A DNA stretch of 64,000 nt from Terfezia claveryi (GCA_015179025.1 WHUX01000185.1:39698-103697); one strand, 5' to 3'; positions 44,147 to 54,560 are shown, numbered from the stretch's first letter. Notes: generated from the sequence alone by a model not told the origin. Translations and numbers: made by a program.

Positions 44147-45388
44147 ATGTCCACCGAAATCGTCAACATCGCAGGGAAGTTAGTGAAGAGGAGCCAAGGG
44201 CTCCGCGAAAGATATAGAAACGAGCTTGCTAAGCTCGATGGACCAGAAAGGTGGGAGTTAGCGTTGGAAGTTGCCAAGCTAACTCAAGAACAGGCGGAAC
44301 AGATCTCATTTGCAGCCCAGGTCCAGAAGGAGGTGATCGATGCCTGGACGGATGAGGACTACAGAGAAATGCAAGTGGATAGGGTGACTGCTGACGTTGA
44401 GCTCGGCTTCACCTCAACAATCCTGCCCTTAGCAGATATTCATACCGAGTCTGAGCGAAGGAAGGGCAAAGCAAAAGAAAGGCTGGAAGCAACCTGGGGC
44501 GCGCAGTGGGAAGACCAGGTGGGGGACCTTATGCCACCATGGCTGGCCGAGGAGTTTCTAAGGGAGCTTGCAATGTTCTCAAAGAAACACGTGGATTGGG
44601 CAGCAGCAAAACTTATTTTGGAGACAAGTGTCCAAGAGCGGCTGGCCGCTAAGAAGATAAAGAAGGTTGCTTGGTTGACCTCGCGTGATATAGTTGATAA
44701 AGCTATATCAGACAGACGCAAAGCGAGAGGGAAGAAGGCTTTGGCTGGTTCAGAGCTGGAAACCCAGGTTGGGGAAAGTTCCGCTGGTCGGACACAAAAC
44801 CCCGCTGGCCGGGCACCTTTAGACCCCCCAACCTTACTTTCTTCTTCCCAAAATTCTTCTTCTTCTATTACTGAAGCTGCTGCTCAACCTCCAAACATGG
44901 ATCTTGAGAACATTGACAAGGAACTTCCTGGCTCTGAGGTAGTAGTGGAACCGCAGGGGTCGATCCCCCATGAATCTTCTGCATCACTCCCGAAGGAAGC
45001 CAAAGCTGAATCTGGAGCTGAGCCTAGACTGAGCGAAGAGGTGAGAATGGATAAAGGTAAGGGTAGGGAGGTTGACGCAGGAGAAGTGAAGGATGCAGAG
45101 GCTGCCCCTAACCCTCGCAAGCGTAAGAGGGCTACAAATGAGATTGAAAAGAGGAGGAAATACTAGGTAGATATCCCCGTTATTAACTTGGACATGGAGG
45201 AAGGGGTGGAAGAACTAAAGCGTGAGGCGCTTGGTGAAGAAGAGAAGGACGAAGCTTTGGCGGTGGAGCAAGCTGTTAGAGTGTTATTTCAGGGGATGGC
45301 ACGGCCGGATAAGGAAACGGCACGGAGGATGTTAAGGAAAATGATGAAGGTGATGAAGGCTAAAGTCGTAGAGGTGGCGGATGATTAA
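44147..45388 (+). CDS. Charged coiled-coil-like protein of the 11-kb transposon, stop near the end
   Basis: The ATG at 44147 (MSTEIVNIAGKLVKRSQGLR) is preferred over the first ATG of the frame at 44021 because a TATA box and leader lie just before it. The frame reaches TAG at 45164 (339 residues) and continues in frame to 45388 (EEGVEELKREALGEEEKDEA, then ARRMLRKMMKVMKAKVVEVA). The change is probably CAG to TAG. The first half is helical and strongly charged (ERWELALEVAKLTQEQAEQI); the second half is P, S, E-rich, ending NPRKRKR, a likely nuclear signal. No enzyme motif. It ends exactly at the last palindrome. Function unknown; probably a second accessory factor. Confidence 0.6.
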
Positions 45389-45428
45389 TCACACATGTAG
45401 GAATTATACATAGCGTAACGTGTGTGAT
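45388..45428. promoter_or_regulatory. Palindrome after gene 3
   Basis: ATCACACATGTA ... TAACGTGTGTGAT, with a longer loop than the other copies. Its first base is the last of the gene 3 stop codon region. Confidence 0.65.
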
Positions 45429-45910
45429 GGCAACGTGATCGTTATTTTTTGGCGAATTTCGATCTATTTTAAGTACTTAATGCAAATCTTATTCTACCTT
45501 ATACAATCTGATTTCAAAGTGATCTACCTCGTAGTATTAAGAGGGTTAAGAAGTACTTTAAGTAAGAAGTACTAAGAAGAAGAAGAACTTATTACTTGCT
45601 CGTTCTTCGCATGAGATTGGTGAGACATTGATAGCCATCCCATATCTGTAATGTATTCTAATCTACTTGGTGTCTTTGCAATTATTACTGATTCAAACTA
45701 AATACCCTTTACAACATTGTATTAAGATCGTACCGCTATTTTATTTAACCAACTTCGGGTCCCACCAAAGTACAGATTTAATGCGATCCGGGATTGCTGT
45801 GGCATTCTCGGAAATATGTGGTATAACATAACTTTATTCGCTAGGCCGATAAAGTTCAGCCACCCGGACAGTGCTCTTGGTATTCATAGAGAAGCGGAAT
45901 CACCACCCGA

Positions 45911-45939
45911 GCGATAACATCCCCCTTTTTGGTACAGTA
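45911..45939 (-). repeat. Right terminal inverted repeat
   Basis: Perfect reverse complement of 34751-34779; reads GCGATAACATCCCCC inward to outward, ending GGTACAGTA. Confidence 0.9.
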
Positions 45940-46194
45940 TACATTTGCATGTCTAAACTGTACATTCGCACCTGTAACCAGACTATAAAAAGGTGATTTG
46001 GCAACTCAGTTTTTGGCTACGACTACCTTTAACTAAACTAACAACTACCCTTAACTAATTTGAAATAGGGTACTCACCCTAAAACAAAAAAGCGATTCAG
46101 CGACTCAGTTTTTAGCTACCTTAACTAACAGAGCATTTAATAATGATTTTGGAGCTAAACTCTTGTTCCGCTCGCGGAGTTATAACCCTCTTGT

Positions 46195-46450
46195 TTTGCC
46201 CTATACAGATATCCGAATTAGCACATGCTCGTGATAGCTGTATTAGGATATGCTCGCAATGGCTGTATTAGCTTATGCTCGAGTTGTCTGTAATAGTTTA
46301 TTACTCGACTTGTCTGAATTAGCTTATGTTCGAGTTGTCTCTCTTAGCTTATGCTCGAGTTGTCTATAATAGTTTATTACTCGAGTTGTCTGAATTAGCT
46401 TATGCTCGAGTTGTCTGAATTACCTTATGCTCGAGATGTCTGAATTAGCA
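46195..46450. repeat. 25-28-bp tandem repeat
   Basis: About nine units of the type TTATGCTCGAGTTGTCTGAA or ...GTCTATAATAGT. Non-coding, just outside the 11-kb element. Confidence 0.8.
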
Positions 46451-46589
46451 TATATTTGAGTGTGGTTGAGTATATGTAAAACAGGCAAGTGTCAACAAGC
46501 GAGTGCCGCCACATTCATCAAAGTATAGCTACCATTCGCTTCATACTCGTCACTCAACGTTATACGGCATAACTTTGGTGTATATAATA

Positions 46590-46720
46590 TTAAAATAAAA
46601 ATTGCGCCAGACCCTCTGCGAGGGGTAGTGCAACCAGACTACCGAAATAGCGCTGGGCCGCCAAAATAGCGCTGTGCTCTTTTGCTTTGACAAAGAATAA
46701 CCGAAAACCTTAATTGGAGG
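46590..46720 (-). repeat. Reversed copy of the 34.2-kb repeat
   Basis: The reverse complement reads GGTTTTCGG ... TTTGTCAAAG, GAGCACAGCGCTATTTTGGC, then GGTAGTCTGGTTGCACTACC, matching 34213-34315. So the 11-kb element is flanked, at about 0.5 and 0.7 kb, by the same repeat in opposite directions. Confidence 0.6.
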
Positions 46721-46729
46721 TACAGTCGA

Positions 46730-46999
46730 ACCTATGACTTTGCATCCGGTATAAGCGCATATCCTCATAACATTGCATGCATACTTGTTGGCGCCTTCCC
46801 AAAATTTAAATTAGTGTGTACAGGCACTCTGAGATCGCATACAGGGTATGAGTTCAGCCGAAAACATCAGATATTCTACCCTGATCAACAGCGGGTATTC
46901 GGATTCAGTATTATAGCTTAAAGAGCAGAAGTCCCACATCTTGTCTTTTACTCTTTCTTCTCTTTCCATGGGTAGTGCACAATGGCATCTGTACTATAT
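46730..46999. other. Intergenic, pogo-like remnant
   Basis: ACAGTCGAACCTATGACTTT near 46722 and later GGTATAAGCGCATATCC resemble worn Tc1/pogo ends. No gene. Confidence 0.35.
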
Positions 47000-48440
47000 A
47001 TACCAACTTGCAGTCCAATAGACAGTGAGTATGCATAGCTCTATCGCTACCATTTAGCAAACAAATTCTTAAACCAGCAGGAGCTTGCATAATAGTATAA
47101 AGCCTACATAGTTATGGAATAAGATGCTAAATTAATAATAGATTTGAGTACTCCTTTGACCAATCTATTAACCAAAGTACAGTTTCATGAATTCTCTGAA
47201 AATTTAATAAAGATCTGGATTTACTTCTTATAGTAGAGACAACATATAAATCAACTAAGTATAAGTAAAAAGTCTTATATTCTAAGTTGGAATCAGTATT
47301 ATTAGAGTAGTTCTTACAACATAAATATAATAAATCTATTAGTAGAAAGCTTCTTTGAGAAAAAGTAAAGAAATTGTATACTTTATTATATCTAAAGTAT
47401 GAAGCTTCTTAATTGAAGTTTTCTAATAGATAGCTTAGTAGATTTAAAGAAAGATATGAGATTAAAGAGTATAAATGGCATGGTAAGTCTTAGAGTGTAG
47501 ATATGAATATAGTTAAATAATAATAACTTAAGATTGTAAAGAATTTAGTATCTTATAAGTATAAAGATATTTATAATATAGATAAAATAAGTACATCTTA
47601 AATATTTTTAATAAAGATAAATAAATTTACTAATATTTTTAGTAGAATATTTCTAGAAGTAATAGCCTAATTAAAGCCTTGCTACTAAGAAATATAAAAG
47701 ATTCAAGAAAAATAAAAACCATCTTACTATTATAGTTTATATAAATATAGATAGCTTAGATAAAGTACTTTTTTAGATTATAAGAAAGTTTACTGAATTA
47801 AGATACTTTAATAGAGTTAATCTCTATCATCTTCATATATAATACAAAAGTAATGCTAATATTTAGGTTATTATAATTATATTTCTTAAATAGTTTAGCA
47901 AGTGACTTCATCATAAATGCAAAGTAGTATTGATTTTGAACAACTTTTCTAGATATAAAGTACCTAATACAAATATCTCATTAAATATCTAAATTTATTT
48001 TCTTCCCCTTTATACTACTTTATATTTTCAACTATACAATTAAAGAATTATTACTATATTGAAAGCACATTAGAGACAACTCTATTGTCAAGAACTTTTA
48101 ACCTAGCTAGAAGTATATTCAATACTAGAATCTCGAATTAGTATCTCCTCTAATAGATAACAAAAATCTTTTTAATATAATCTTAATGTTCTAATAGAAA
48201 TTCAGATAGTATTATAAGTATAGTCAAAAGTTTCTGCTGAGACTATTTGTCATTATTAGAACAAGGCACACCTTCATTTGAAAGGTCCTATAGAACTCTT
48301 TTGACTTACTAATAGCCATCCCCATTATGAGTCTATCTGAGTACAATTGCATGCAATTCCATTTGTGCCAAGACCATCGCCAAGATTGCGTTAGCGTGCA
48401 AGATGTCAAGTATATAGAAATAATAGCACACTTCGTTCCA
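47000..48440. other. AT-rich block, RIP-like decay
   Basis: Roughly 75-80 percent A+T by eye, full of TA steps and stops in all frames. Composition becomes normal abruptly near 48440. The right end (48224-48440) has faint Copia integrase resemblance in plus frames, so the block may be a heavily mutated retrotransposon. Confidence 0.6.
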
Positions 48441-48540
48441 ATTTAAAAATTGTCAACTTCGTTGCCAATTACATTCTAAGTCTTCCATATAACAATTAAT
48501 GAGAACTGGGTAACGTCCAATCTCGATCAGACCCTAGGAG

Positions 48541-48850
48541 TTGCATATCCCGGTCGTGTTGCAATATCCCGTTGCATGCAGTAGAGCTGCAGGGATTACT
48601 CTCTGGCTGCTAGAGAAGACGCCAGGAACACGGAATACAAGGAGAGCCCCAGATATTGTCATAGGTACTGAACGACGACCTGCAGGCAGTAAACTCCAAC
48701 CACGGGCTGAGAAAGGTATATTCATCGGTTACACTAATAGCACAGCTATCTATAAGGTCCGTGTACCTTCTAGAAAGCTTACCTACACAGTACTACGAAT
48801 ACGTTCTCTGCTCCTGCTTCACCCTTAGAAGAAATTCCATACACTAGCTC
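48541..48850 (+). pseudogene. Copia integrase C-terminal relic
   Basis: The frame contains ERRPAGSKLQPRAEKGIFIG then YTNSTAIYKVRVPSRKL, the well known Copia stretch that follows the integrase core (K-L-x-PRA-KG-FIGY). No other Copia parts are in frame. It continues the AT-rich block on its left, so both may be one old element. Confidence 0.75.
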
Positions 48851-48911
48851 AGAATTCCCAAAACGAATATCTCTGGCAACAATGGTGTATCCGGAACAAT
48901 CCTGCCTATAA

Positions 48912-48990
48912 CGATAATTTCTTATTTTCCCATACAAATTTTGACGGGTCGAGGGCACCGTTTCTCATAATGCGACACCTGCAAAGCAGT
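48912..48990 (-). mobile_element. End fragment of the pogo MITE family
   Basis: TTTCTTATTTTCCCATACAA then TTTTGACGGG and AATGCGACACCTG match the end of 55798-56499 (56403-56499). Only this one end is present. Confidence 0.7.
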
Positions 48991-49040
48991 AGAAGTTCTG
49001 TGGAGCAGTTCGTAGGATGTGTCCTTATGGCTGGCTGGGG

Positions 49041-49055
49041 GCTAGGTAGTCTGGT
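49041..49055 (+). mobile_element. 15-bp TAGTCTGG-family micro-insertion
   Basis: GCTAGGTAGTCTGGT between exact repeats TGGCTGGGG (49032-49040 and 49056-49064). The repeats are G-rich, so chance is somewhat more likely here than at other sites. Confidence 0.6.
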
Positions 49056-49524
49056 TGGCTGGGGCGTGCATGACAGTGGGGTTACCACACCTGGACTATA
49101 TAGGTGCACGCTGAAAGCCTAAGCCCAGTCAGTTTGCGCACTTGTGTTTGGCGGCTTCATCACTTGCACTGAGAACTCCAACTTTAAGATTTTAATACTA
49201 TTAGCAAAACATATAAACTAACGATAAGGTGCTCTCAAATTATATTTTGCTTGATTTCCTTAGATGCGGTCCGATGCTACCCCAATCATACTCCCCTCAT
49301 ATCTCCCGCCAAACTACCTCATCCTACCCCAGACCCCGTGGGTTATACCCCCTATTACCCATGCCATTTCATTTGCTCCCTTGTTCCAAAGATAAATTCC
49401 CTCCCTTGGGCATCTTTGCCTATGGCACGCCCGTCCCATTCGTATCGGGAGACCTTAATGCCTCCCCAGACCTCAGGCTCGTCTCGCTGCCTCTTTTCCC
49501 CTCTAGTCGCTTGAAACAGTGACC

Positions 49525-51303
49525 CTAGCTCGGGGGCAGGTCCTGGAGTTGGCTCTTTAACGCCGCGCCCATATACATGTCCTCCATTGGCCCCCCACGC
49601 TTGGGAAGCTCGCAATGTCCGATACCGAAAGGATCTTGTGGCGCTGTGTTATCCACGAGTGGGCTGTTTGCCTGAGTAGATTCCCGTCCACGAATTGACC
49701 AATGTGCGCTGGGTGTCTCATCTTCATATGAATAATGCTCCAGAGGCCGCATGTGCTCTGGGTAGTAGCGTAGTCTGAAAAGTGGTATATCCTGCTTATA
49801 TTGCGTTTTTGCATGGCTGACTGGCGATCCAGTACGTTCAGCATTGACTGTAGTGGCAATTTGGGACCTGCGACCAGTGGTGATTTGGGGCATGAAAGTT
49901 CCAAACATTGGTCCCCGTTTGGTATTTGATTCTCTCTCATGGTGACGGATATCTTCGGCTTTGGGGCCGCTACGTTGTGGATGCTCGTTTTCGCTATGGA
50001 TGTTTTCTCCATGTGACATTTTCTCTTTATAACCTCCACCATAGCGCCTTTCGTTGTCTTTTGGCTCAACGTTCTTTTTCTCAGAAGTATACTCCCCAGC
50101 ATTGTAGTGATGCCCTCCATACTGTTTATCTGGCTGACTGACCTCGTACTGCTTTCTTGTGTACACCTCTTGCACATCGTGCGTCTGCTCATAGTGATAG
50201 TGTTTGGCTCCGTACCGGTAGTACTTTCCTTCATAATTTGGTTGATAAGGTTTCCTTTCTTCGTAGTACTTGCCTTCGTAATGCCTTCGCTGGTACATTC
50301 TCTCTCCATCGTCCTTTCCTTCGTACTGCGTCTCATGGTGTCTCTGCTCGGGCCTCGTTCTATTATAGTACTGGTCATCGTATTGAATTCCACCACGTCT
50401 ATTGTCGTGAGATTCCTGATGTTGATCACTTTTCTGAATGGTGTGGGCACGCCACCCACGCTCTTGGTCGTTGATGTGAGATACCCCCGGATAATTCGAA
50501 ACGTGGGCTTGATGAGACGAAATCGTTGCTTCTTCATCCCTCAAATTGACATTCTTTATATTGTATTCTCCGACTCTCTGCTGCAGTGTCTCATGTTGGA
50601 GTGTATCATTGAGAAAAGGTGCAGCTGCGGGTTGCTGGTTGTATGCGCCTCTCTGGTGATGTAGGTAGGTGGCATTGCTATTCTTTTGACTCTCAACTTG
50701 GGGATCGCGGAATACATATTCCTCTCCTTGCCGATGGTCCTGCCTGCCTGCATTATCTCGACCTGGATTCTGGACGGTGTGATGGGGGGGTTGGTTTTCC
50801 TGGCGCCCGTTATGGTGGTGAAGAGGAGCAGTCTGATAAGTCATTTTTATGGGTTGGCAGGAATTATATGGCTCATAGCGCTTTTGTTCTGCAACTTCGC
50901 GAACAGCTGGTGCTGGTGCTTCTTCGTATTTTGCGCGGTCCCCACATGGAGGTCGCTTTTGCTGACCCTCACTGTCGTGGTGAGATTGTGTATGATATCC
51001 AGATGGGTCTTTGTTGGTCTTGTTTGTTTTGGTAGCCTCTGCCCCAGTAGCCGGTCGTGTGAGACGGCTATGAACCCACTGGCAGGGGCTGATTTCCTCG
51101 ACAGACGACTCTCGAGAAAAGGGCAATGATGGTTGCTCCTGTTTTACGGTGTGCGCTACTACAACATTGACAACAGGGACATGTAGTGGATCATTGGTAG
51201 CAATGCCCTTGGGTTTGCGCTCAGACTCAGCAATTAATGAATGTGCTTCTAAGGGCCAATCTTTTAGTCTGGCCGAACCGGGTAGACCCCGTGTGTCCGG
51301 CAT
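49525..51303 (-). CDS. Unknown hydrophilic protein with YEGKYY repeats
   Basis: 592 codons from ATG 51303 (MPDTRGLPGSARLKDWPLEA). The frame is open 11 codons further up without ATG. It is very rich in H, Q, N, E, Y and R and has no hydrophobic segment. Near residues 320-375 short tyrosine-rich units recur (HETQYEGKDDGERM, HYEGKYYEERKPYQPNYEGK). The C-terminal part has better-defined sequence (IPLFRLRYYPEHMRPLEHYS). Long frames on the opposite strand are shadows. The family is not recognised and intrinsic disorder is likely. An overlapping frame upstream (MKQGQPINAMRERPAQTNKP) may be part of a first exon, but no junction is convincing. Confidence 0.5.
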   Translation of the reverse strand: MPDTRGLPGSARLKDWPLEAHSLIAESERKPKGIATNDPLHVPVVNVVVAHTVKQEQPSLPFSRESSVEEISPCQWVHSRLTRPATGAEATKTNKTNKDPSGYHTQSHHDSEGQQKRPPCGDRAKYEEAPAPAVREVAEQKRYEPYNSCQPIKMTYQTAPLHHHNGRQENQPPHHTVQNPGRDNAGRQDHRQGEEYVFRDPQVESQKNSNATYLHHQRGAYNQQPAAAPFLNDTLQHETLQQRVGEYNIKNVNLRDEEATISSHQAHVSNYPGVSHINDQERGWRAHTIQKSDQHQESHDNRRGGIQYDDQYYNRTRPEQRHHETQYEGKDDGERMYQRRHYEGKYYEERKPYQPNYEGKYYRYGAKHYHYEQTHDVQEVYTRKQYEVSQPDKQYGGHHYNAGEYTSEKKNVEPKDNERRYGGGYKEKMSHGENIHSENEHPQRSGPKAEDIRHHERESNTKRGPMFGTFMPQITTGRRSQIATTVNAERTGSPVSHAKTQYKQDIPLFRLRYYPEHMRPLEHYSYEDETPSAHWSIRGRESTQANSPLVDNTAPQDPFGIGHCELPKRGGPMEDMYMGAALKSQLQDLPPS

Positions 51304-52425
51304 TTTACCGCTACCTTCGGCACCGGCTGTCCCCACTGTGTTGGTGGTTTGTTGGTCTGAGCTGGTCGCTCGCGCATAGCATTGATTGGCTGTCCTTGCT
51401 TCATTACGCAGATATTCCGGCTACGAATTAGCTGAAGTTGTCCGGCAACAGCAACAGAACTGTAGAGTAATAATGATCTGAACGTTTCCTGGCGCAAATT
51501 GAGCTTATGTTACAAATGACTTTTTATAGAAACGTGTTTGGAGTGTTAATCCATTCGTCGGACTATTCCTACCAGAAGTTGCTCAGAAAGAATGACGACC
51601 AAGTACTTTCTTACTATAAATTGTTTACGGCAATTCCTAGGAATGGTTGGCTTGGTGATCGAGATAGCGTCGACCAGGAGGACTGGAAATGTATGACTGC
51701 AGAGGATTGGAACGAAAGAAGATATTGACACGAAGGCCTGAGTAGAATCAGCCAGTGTTAGCTGTGGCATTCAGAGATGTCAAACTATGGCAACCACACT
51801 AGCCGTAGCCGATGACTGCCGATGACAGTTTCGTCGAGACTTACAAAGAGCAGCCTCGGGACAAATTTATACGATCTCCAAGTACGGTAGAGCGAGAGCC
51901 AGGCGGGCAACCGCCGAGATGGGGCTTCAACCTCGTCCGTCAGGCTGGCTAACAGTGAAACTGATTTGTAGACCACGACGCAATGTTATGAACGCAAAGG
52001 AGCTTGATTTTCGTTACTTTGAATCTTTTGCATAGAGCGTGGCGCGGGGAGACTTACTAGGTACTTCGATGTGGAGAGGAATTAATTGCACTACTCCTTG
52101 CCAGAGGCTGTGGAAGAATGATGGCAGACAATGATTGGGGAGAGAATAGGTAGATATACGGAGAGGATGTTTTGACTGGTTCCATCAACAACTCTCATTA
52201 GTCATTCTATTGAGCAAGGTGTGTTCAGTCTCCCTGTTATCCTCACCATACCCTCACCCCAGGCCCCCTTTCCATCACCTTCATCAGCCGAACCCCTTCT
52301 GCGTCAAGAATTTTCATTTCGTGACCCACCAGCACATCCCTCAGTCAACGGGAAATTCCCGATTCTTCAAGTCCAGAGTCTACCAAAAACGATTACAGTA
52401 CACGATACGATGTCTATGCAAAAGT

Positions 52426-52440
52426 GTGCCAACCAGACTA
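52426..52440 (-). mobile_element. 15-bp TAGTCTGG-family micro-insertion
   Basis: GTGCCAACCAGACTA between ATGCAAAAGT (52416-52425) and ATGCAAAGT (52441-52449), one extra A on the left. Confidence 0.7.
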
Positions 52441-52797
52441 ATGCAAAGTGCATCACGAAGACACGTCGAAGAAGAGCTAGGCTCAAAAGCTGACAAGTAT
52501 GCTAGTAATTTCGAAACGATGACGGAGAGAGTCTTCGGGTGGTCAGCGCCTCACTTCAGAGCTCCGTGGAAATGGTTAGCCTGAATCTAGCGCCCATAGA
52601 AACCTACATGATGATCAACCCTCTGGCGAATCCCTCTGTAATTCCCCTCTCGACGCACTGATGGCGATAGATACATGGGCGGAGAAGTTTGTTTTGCGGT
52701 TGGTTGCATTGGCCACCTGCTTCCGAGACTAGTGCCCCCTCACCCGTTGATAAGCCCCTTACCCCACTTGTCACATAACCGGGCCATGTCTCCTTGG

Positions 52798-52880
52798 TGC
52801 AGCTGGATTGATCTCGATCAGTTCACAGCTATTGCGGGTATTGGTCGCAGGTTCGACTCCTGGCATAAACACCTCGTTCA
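52798..52880 (+). other. tRNA-like pol III box pair
   Basis: A-box-like TGGTGCAGCTGGATTGATC (52796) and B-box GGTTCGACTCC (52851) with a four-pair T stem (CAGG/CCTG). No acceptor stem is found. Together with the T-rich stretch after 52908 this could be a SINE head, but the T-rich part has its own target repeats. Confidence 0.3.
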
Positions 52881-52907
52881 AGAAATGGAGGTTGACGACA
52901 GGAGCCC

Positions 52908-52940
52908 CCTTTTTTATTTTTTTTCTTTTCTTTTTAAATA
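52908..52940 (-). mobile_element. 33-bp LINE tail insertion
   Basis: On the minus strand TATTTAAAAAGAAAAG and further A-rich bases, the very end of the LINE (its 3' end is AGTATTTAAAA). Flanked by exact 11-bp repeats GACAGGAGCCC (52897-52907 and 52941-52951). Confidence 0.75.
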
Positions 52941-53611
52941 GACAGGAGCCCGATCCATGTATGTAGCCGTACTTCCAAGAGTCGTATCAGCCCGCCGAAA
53001 AAACTTGCTCCAGGCGAATTTTTTTTTGCTCCTCAGACAGACGTGGTAGGTTGTCTGTACGTAATATTATTTTTATTGTTTCATATTTGTTTGTCTCTCA
53101 TGCATAAAATTCCCGTTATGCCTACAGTTTCTATCGCTCGATGTTTTCCGCCCTGGCTTGTGCCGGCCCAAATCGAATACATTCCTCCTCAGAAAGTCCT
53201 CTCGGTTATTATACCATATAGGTAGAAACGTAAGCTCATGGTATCTAGGTCATGCCACTTGTGATGAGAATTTATTGACTATGGCAGACGATCGTATATT
53301 ACGACTTGTACTTATTCTATTCTAAACTCTGGGTCGGGGAAAGAAGCAGTAAAGGGGAGCAGTAAAGGGGATACAACCAGGGAAAACAACAGCCACCCAA
53401 ACACGAAACGACGACGAAGAAATTAAGACCCTCTAATGTTTAATATATCCTCCTGCATCGTCCCAATTCATCGTCCCAATTGTGTGTCGTGTCATCCCCA
53501 CCCCAATATATTCATCTTTGTTGTCCCCGAAGGACCTGACCTAGGTTGTCAAACTCTCACGACAACTATGCCCCCCACCCAACGCCCTGTGTATTCTAAG
53601 GCTGCCTGCCT

Positions 53612-54229
53612 GCAATTTTATCCGACTCCCAGGCAGCAATACAGGCAGTCCACAATATGAGTTCGGGGTCCCCACCCAGATCTGGCATCGAAAAAGGTAT
53701 CAAATCCCTCATCACGTCTAATCAGCACAGGGACCTTCAGATATCATGGGTCAGAGGCCACCTAGGCATCCCAGGCAACGAGAAGGCAGACCGATCAGCA
53801 AGCCTACAGTCACACCTAGGCGAATTCGTAGGCAAAAAACGCACGATAACGGAAGGAGGACTACGTGCAACCTCCAAAGCCAGGCGGAAAGAATCAAGGA
53901 CCAGAACAGGCTTTGGGTTGAGGAGAGTGGAGTGGAATCGACAGGCTCTGTCAGCTTACACGTGGCTACGCACCAATAGAGGTCCACAACGGAGCTGGTT
54001 ACACCATATCGGCAAATCGGAATCAGCAGAGTGCCCATGCGGCCACCACACCGAAACTGGAGAGCACATAGTCTTCAGTTGCCCTCGCTTCAACCGAATT
54101 CGCGGGGGCCTACTAGGGGACAGGGGGAGCTGGGAAGAGCTAGACGAGCCAGTTTGGAGAGAGGAGGGCGAGGAGAGATACGAAGCTACCGAGGCCTTTT
54201 TCGGGCTACTATATGGAGAGCTAGTTTAA
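53612..54229 (+). pseudogene. LINE ORF2 C-terminus: RNase H and zinc knuckle
   Basis: One open frame, about 205 codons, without a start because the element is truncated. RNase H motifs are ILSDSQAAIQAV at the edge and ISWVRGHLGIPGNEKADRSA, followed by KKRTITEGGLRA. Then come SAYTWLRTNRGPQRSWLHHI and the CCHC knuckle CPCGHHTETGEHIVFSCPRF, and the end TEAFFGLLYGELV. In an intact LINE this region removes RNA from the hybrid and binds nucleic acid. The frame has no stop or shift, so the copy is young. Confidence 0.88.
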
Positions 54230-54560
54230 AAAGTGTCGCCGGATATCACGAGTTCCATTTGTTTTAAAGTCTATAAGATATCATTAGTTCCATTTGTTTT
54301 AATTTTCTTCTCTTGTTTAGTCCTTCTAGTTCTGCGGTTTTATTGGAGTCGAGGCTCAGTCAGGCTCCCGAGTCATCGGCTAGTCCGTTAATGACAGCAG
54401 GGTGCCTCGCTCCTATACATGTATTTATTTCTCTTGCGCAGGGGTTGGCAGATTAACTTGCCTCCCCCTTGAATCCACCGGGCTTCCAGGTGGCTCCTCA
54501 TAGCTCCTCGTTGGGGCTGCATAGGAGTACCCAGTATTTAAAAAAAAAAAAAAAAAAAAA
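53612..54560 (+). mobile_element. Tad-like LINE, 5'-truncated, recent
   Basis: 949 bp. It starts within the RNase H and ends in a poly(A) run (54540-54562). Exact 14-bp target repeats AAGGCTGCCTGCCT lie at 53598-53611 and 54561-54574 (the last As are shared). The roughly 300-bp 3' untranslated part (GAGGCTCAGTCAGGCTCCCG to GCATAGGAGTACCCAGTATT) is the sequence found in all the shorter copies in this window. Confidence 0.92.

Larger units (their letters stand above)
34751..45939 (+). mobile_element. 11.19-kb three-gene DNA transposon (Tnp2/CACTA- or Plavaka-like)
   Basis: Bounded by perfect 29-bp inverted ends (34751-34779 and 45911-45939; outer sequence TACTGTACCAAAAAGGGGGA). If the outer TA is taken as a target duplication, the ends are CTGTACC...GGTACAG; no longer duplication is seen. 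Three plus-strand genes lie in order: an accessory protein (37499-38870), a transposase (39907-43483) and a charged protein (44147-45388). The left arm is long and repeat-rich. Eleven copies of the palindrome ATCACACACGTA...TACGTGTGTGAT lie in the left arm and in the spaces after each gene, and not elsewhere in the window. The superfamily call comes from motifs in the middle gene and is less sure than the element boundaries. Confidence 0.82.
51304..53597. other. Intergenic, no gene recognised
   Basis: Frames at 51507-51728, 51785-51976 and 52210-52584 lack support. Holds a micro-insertion, a tRNA-like box pair and a 33-bp LINE end, listed separately. Confidence 0.5.

Noticed and set aside
50107..50664. 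185-codon hydrophobic frame on the plus strand
   Set aside because: It is the antisense of the hydrophilic gene 49525-51303; His, Gln and Tyr codons reversed give V, L, C and I. No independent support.
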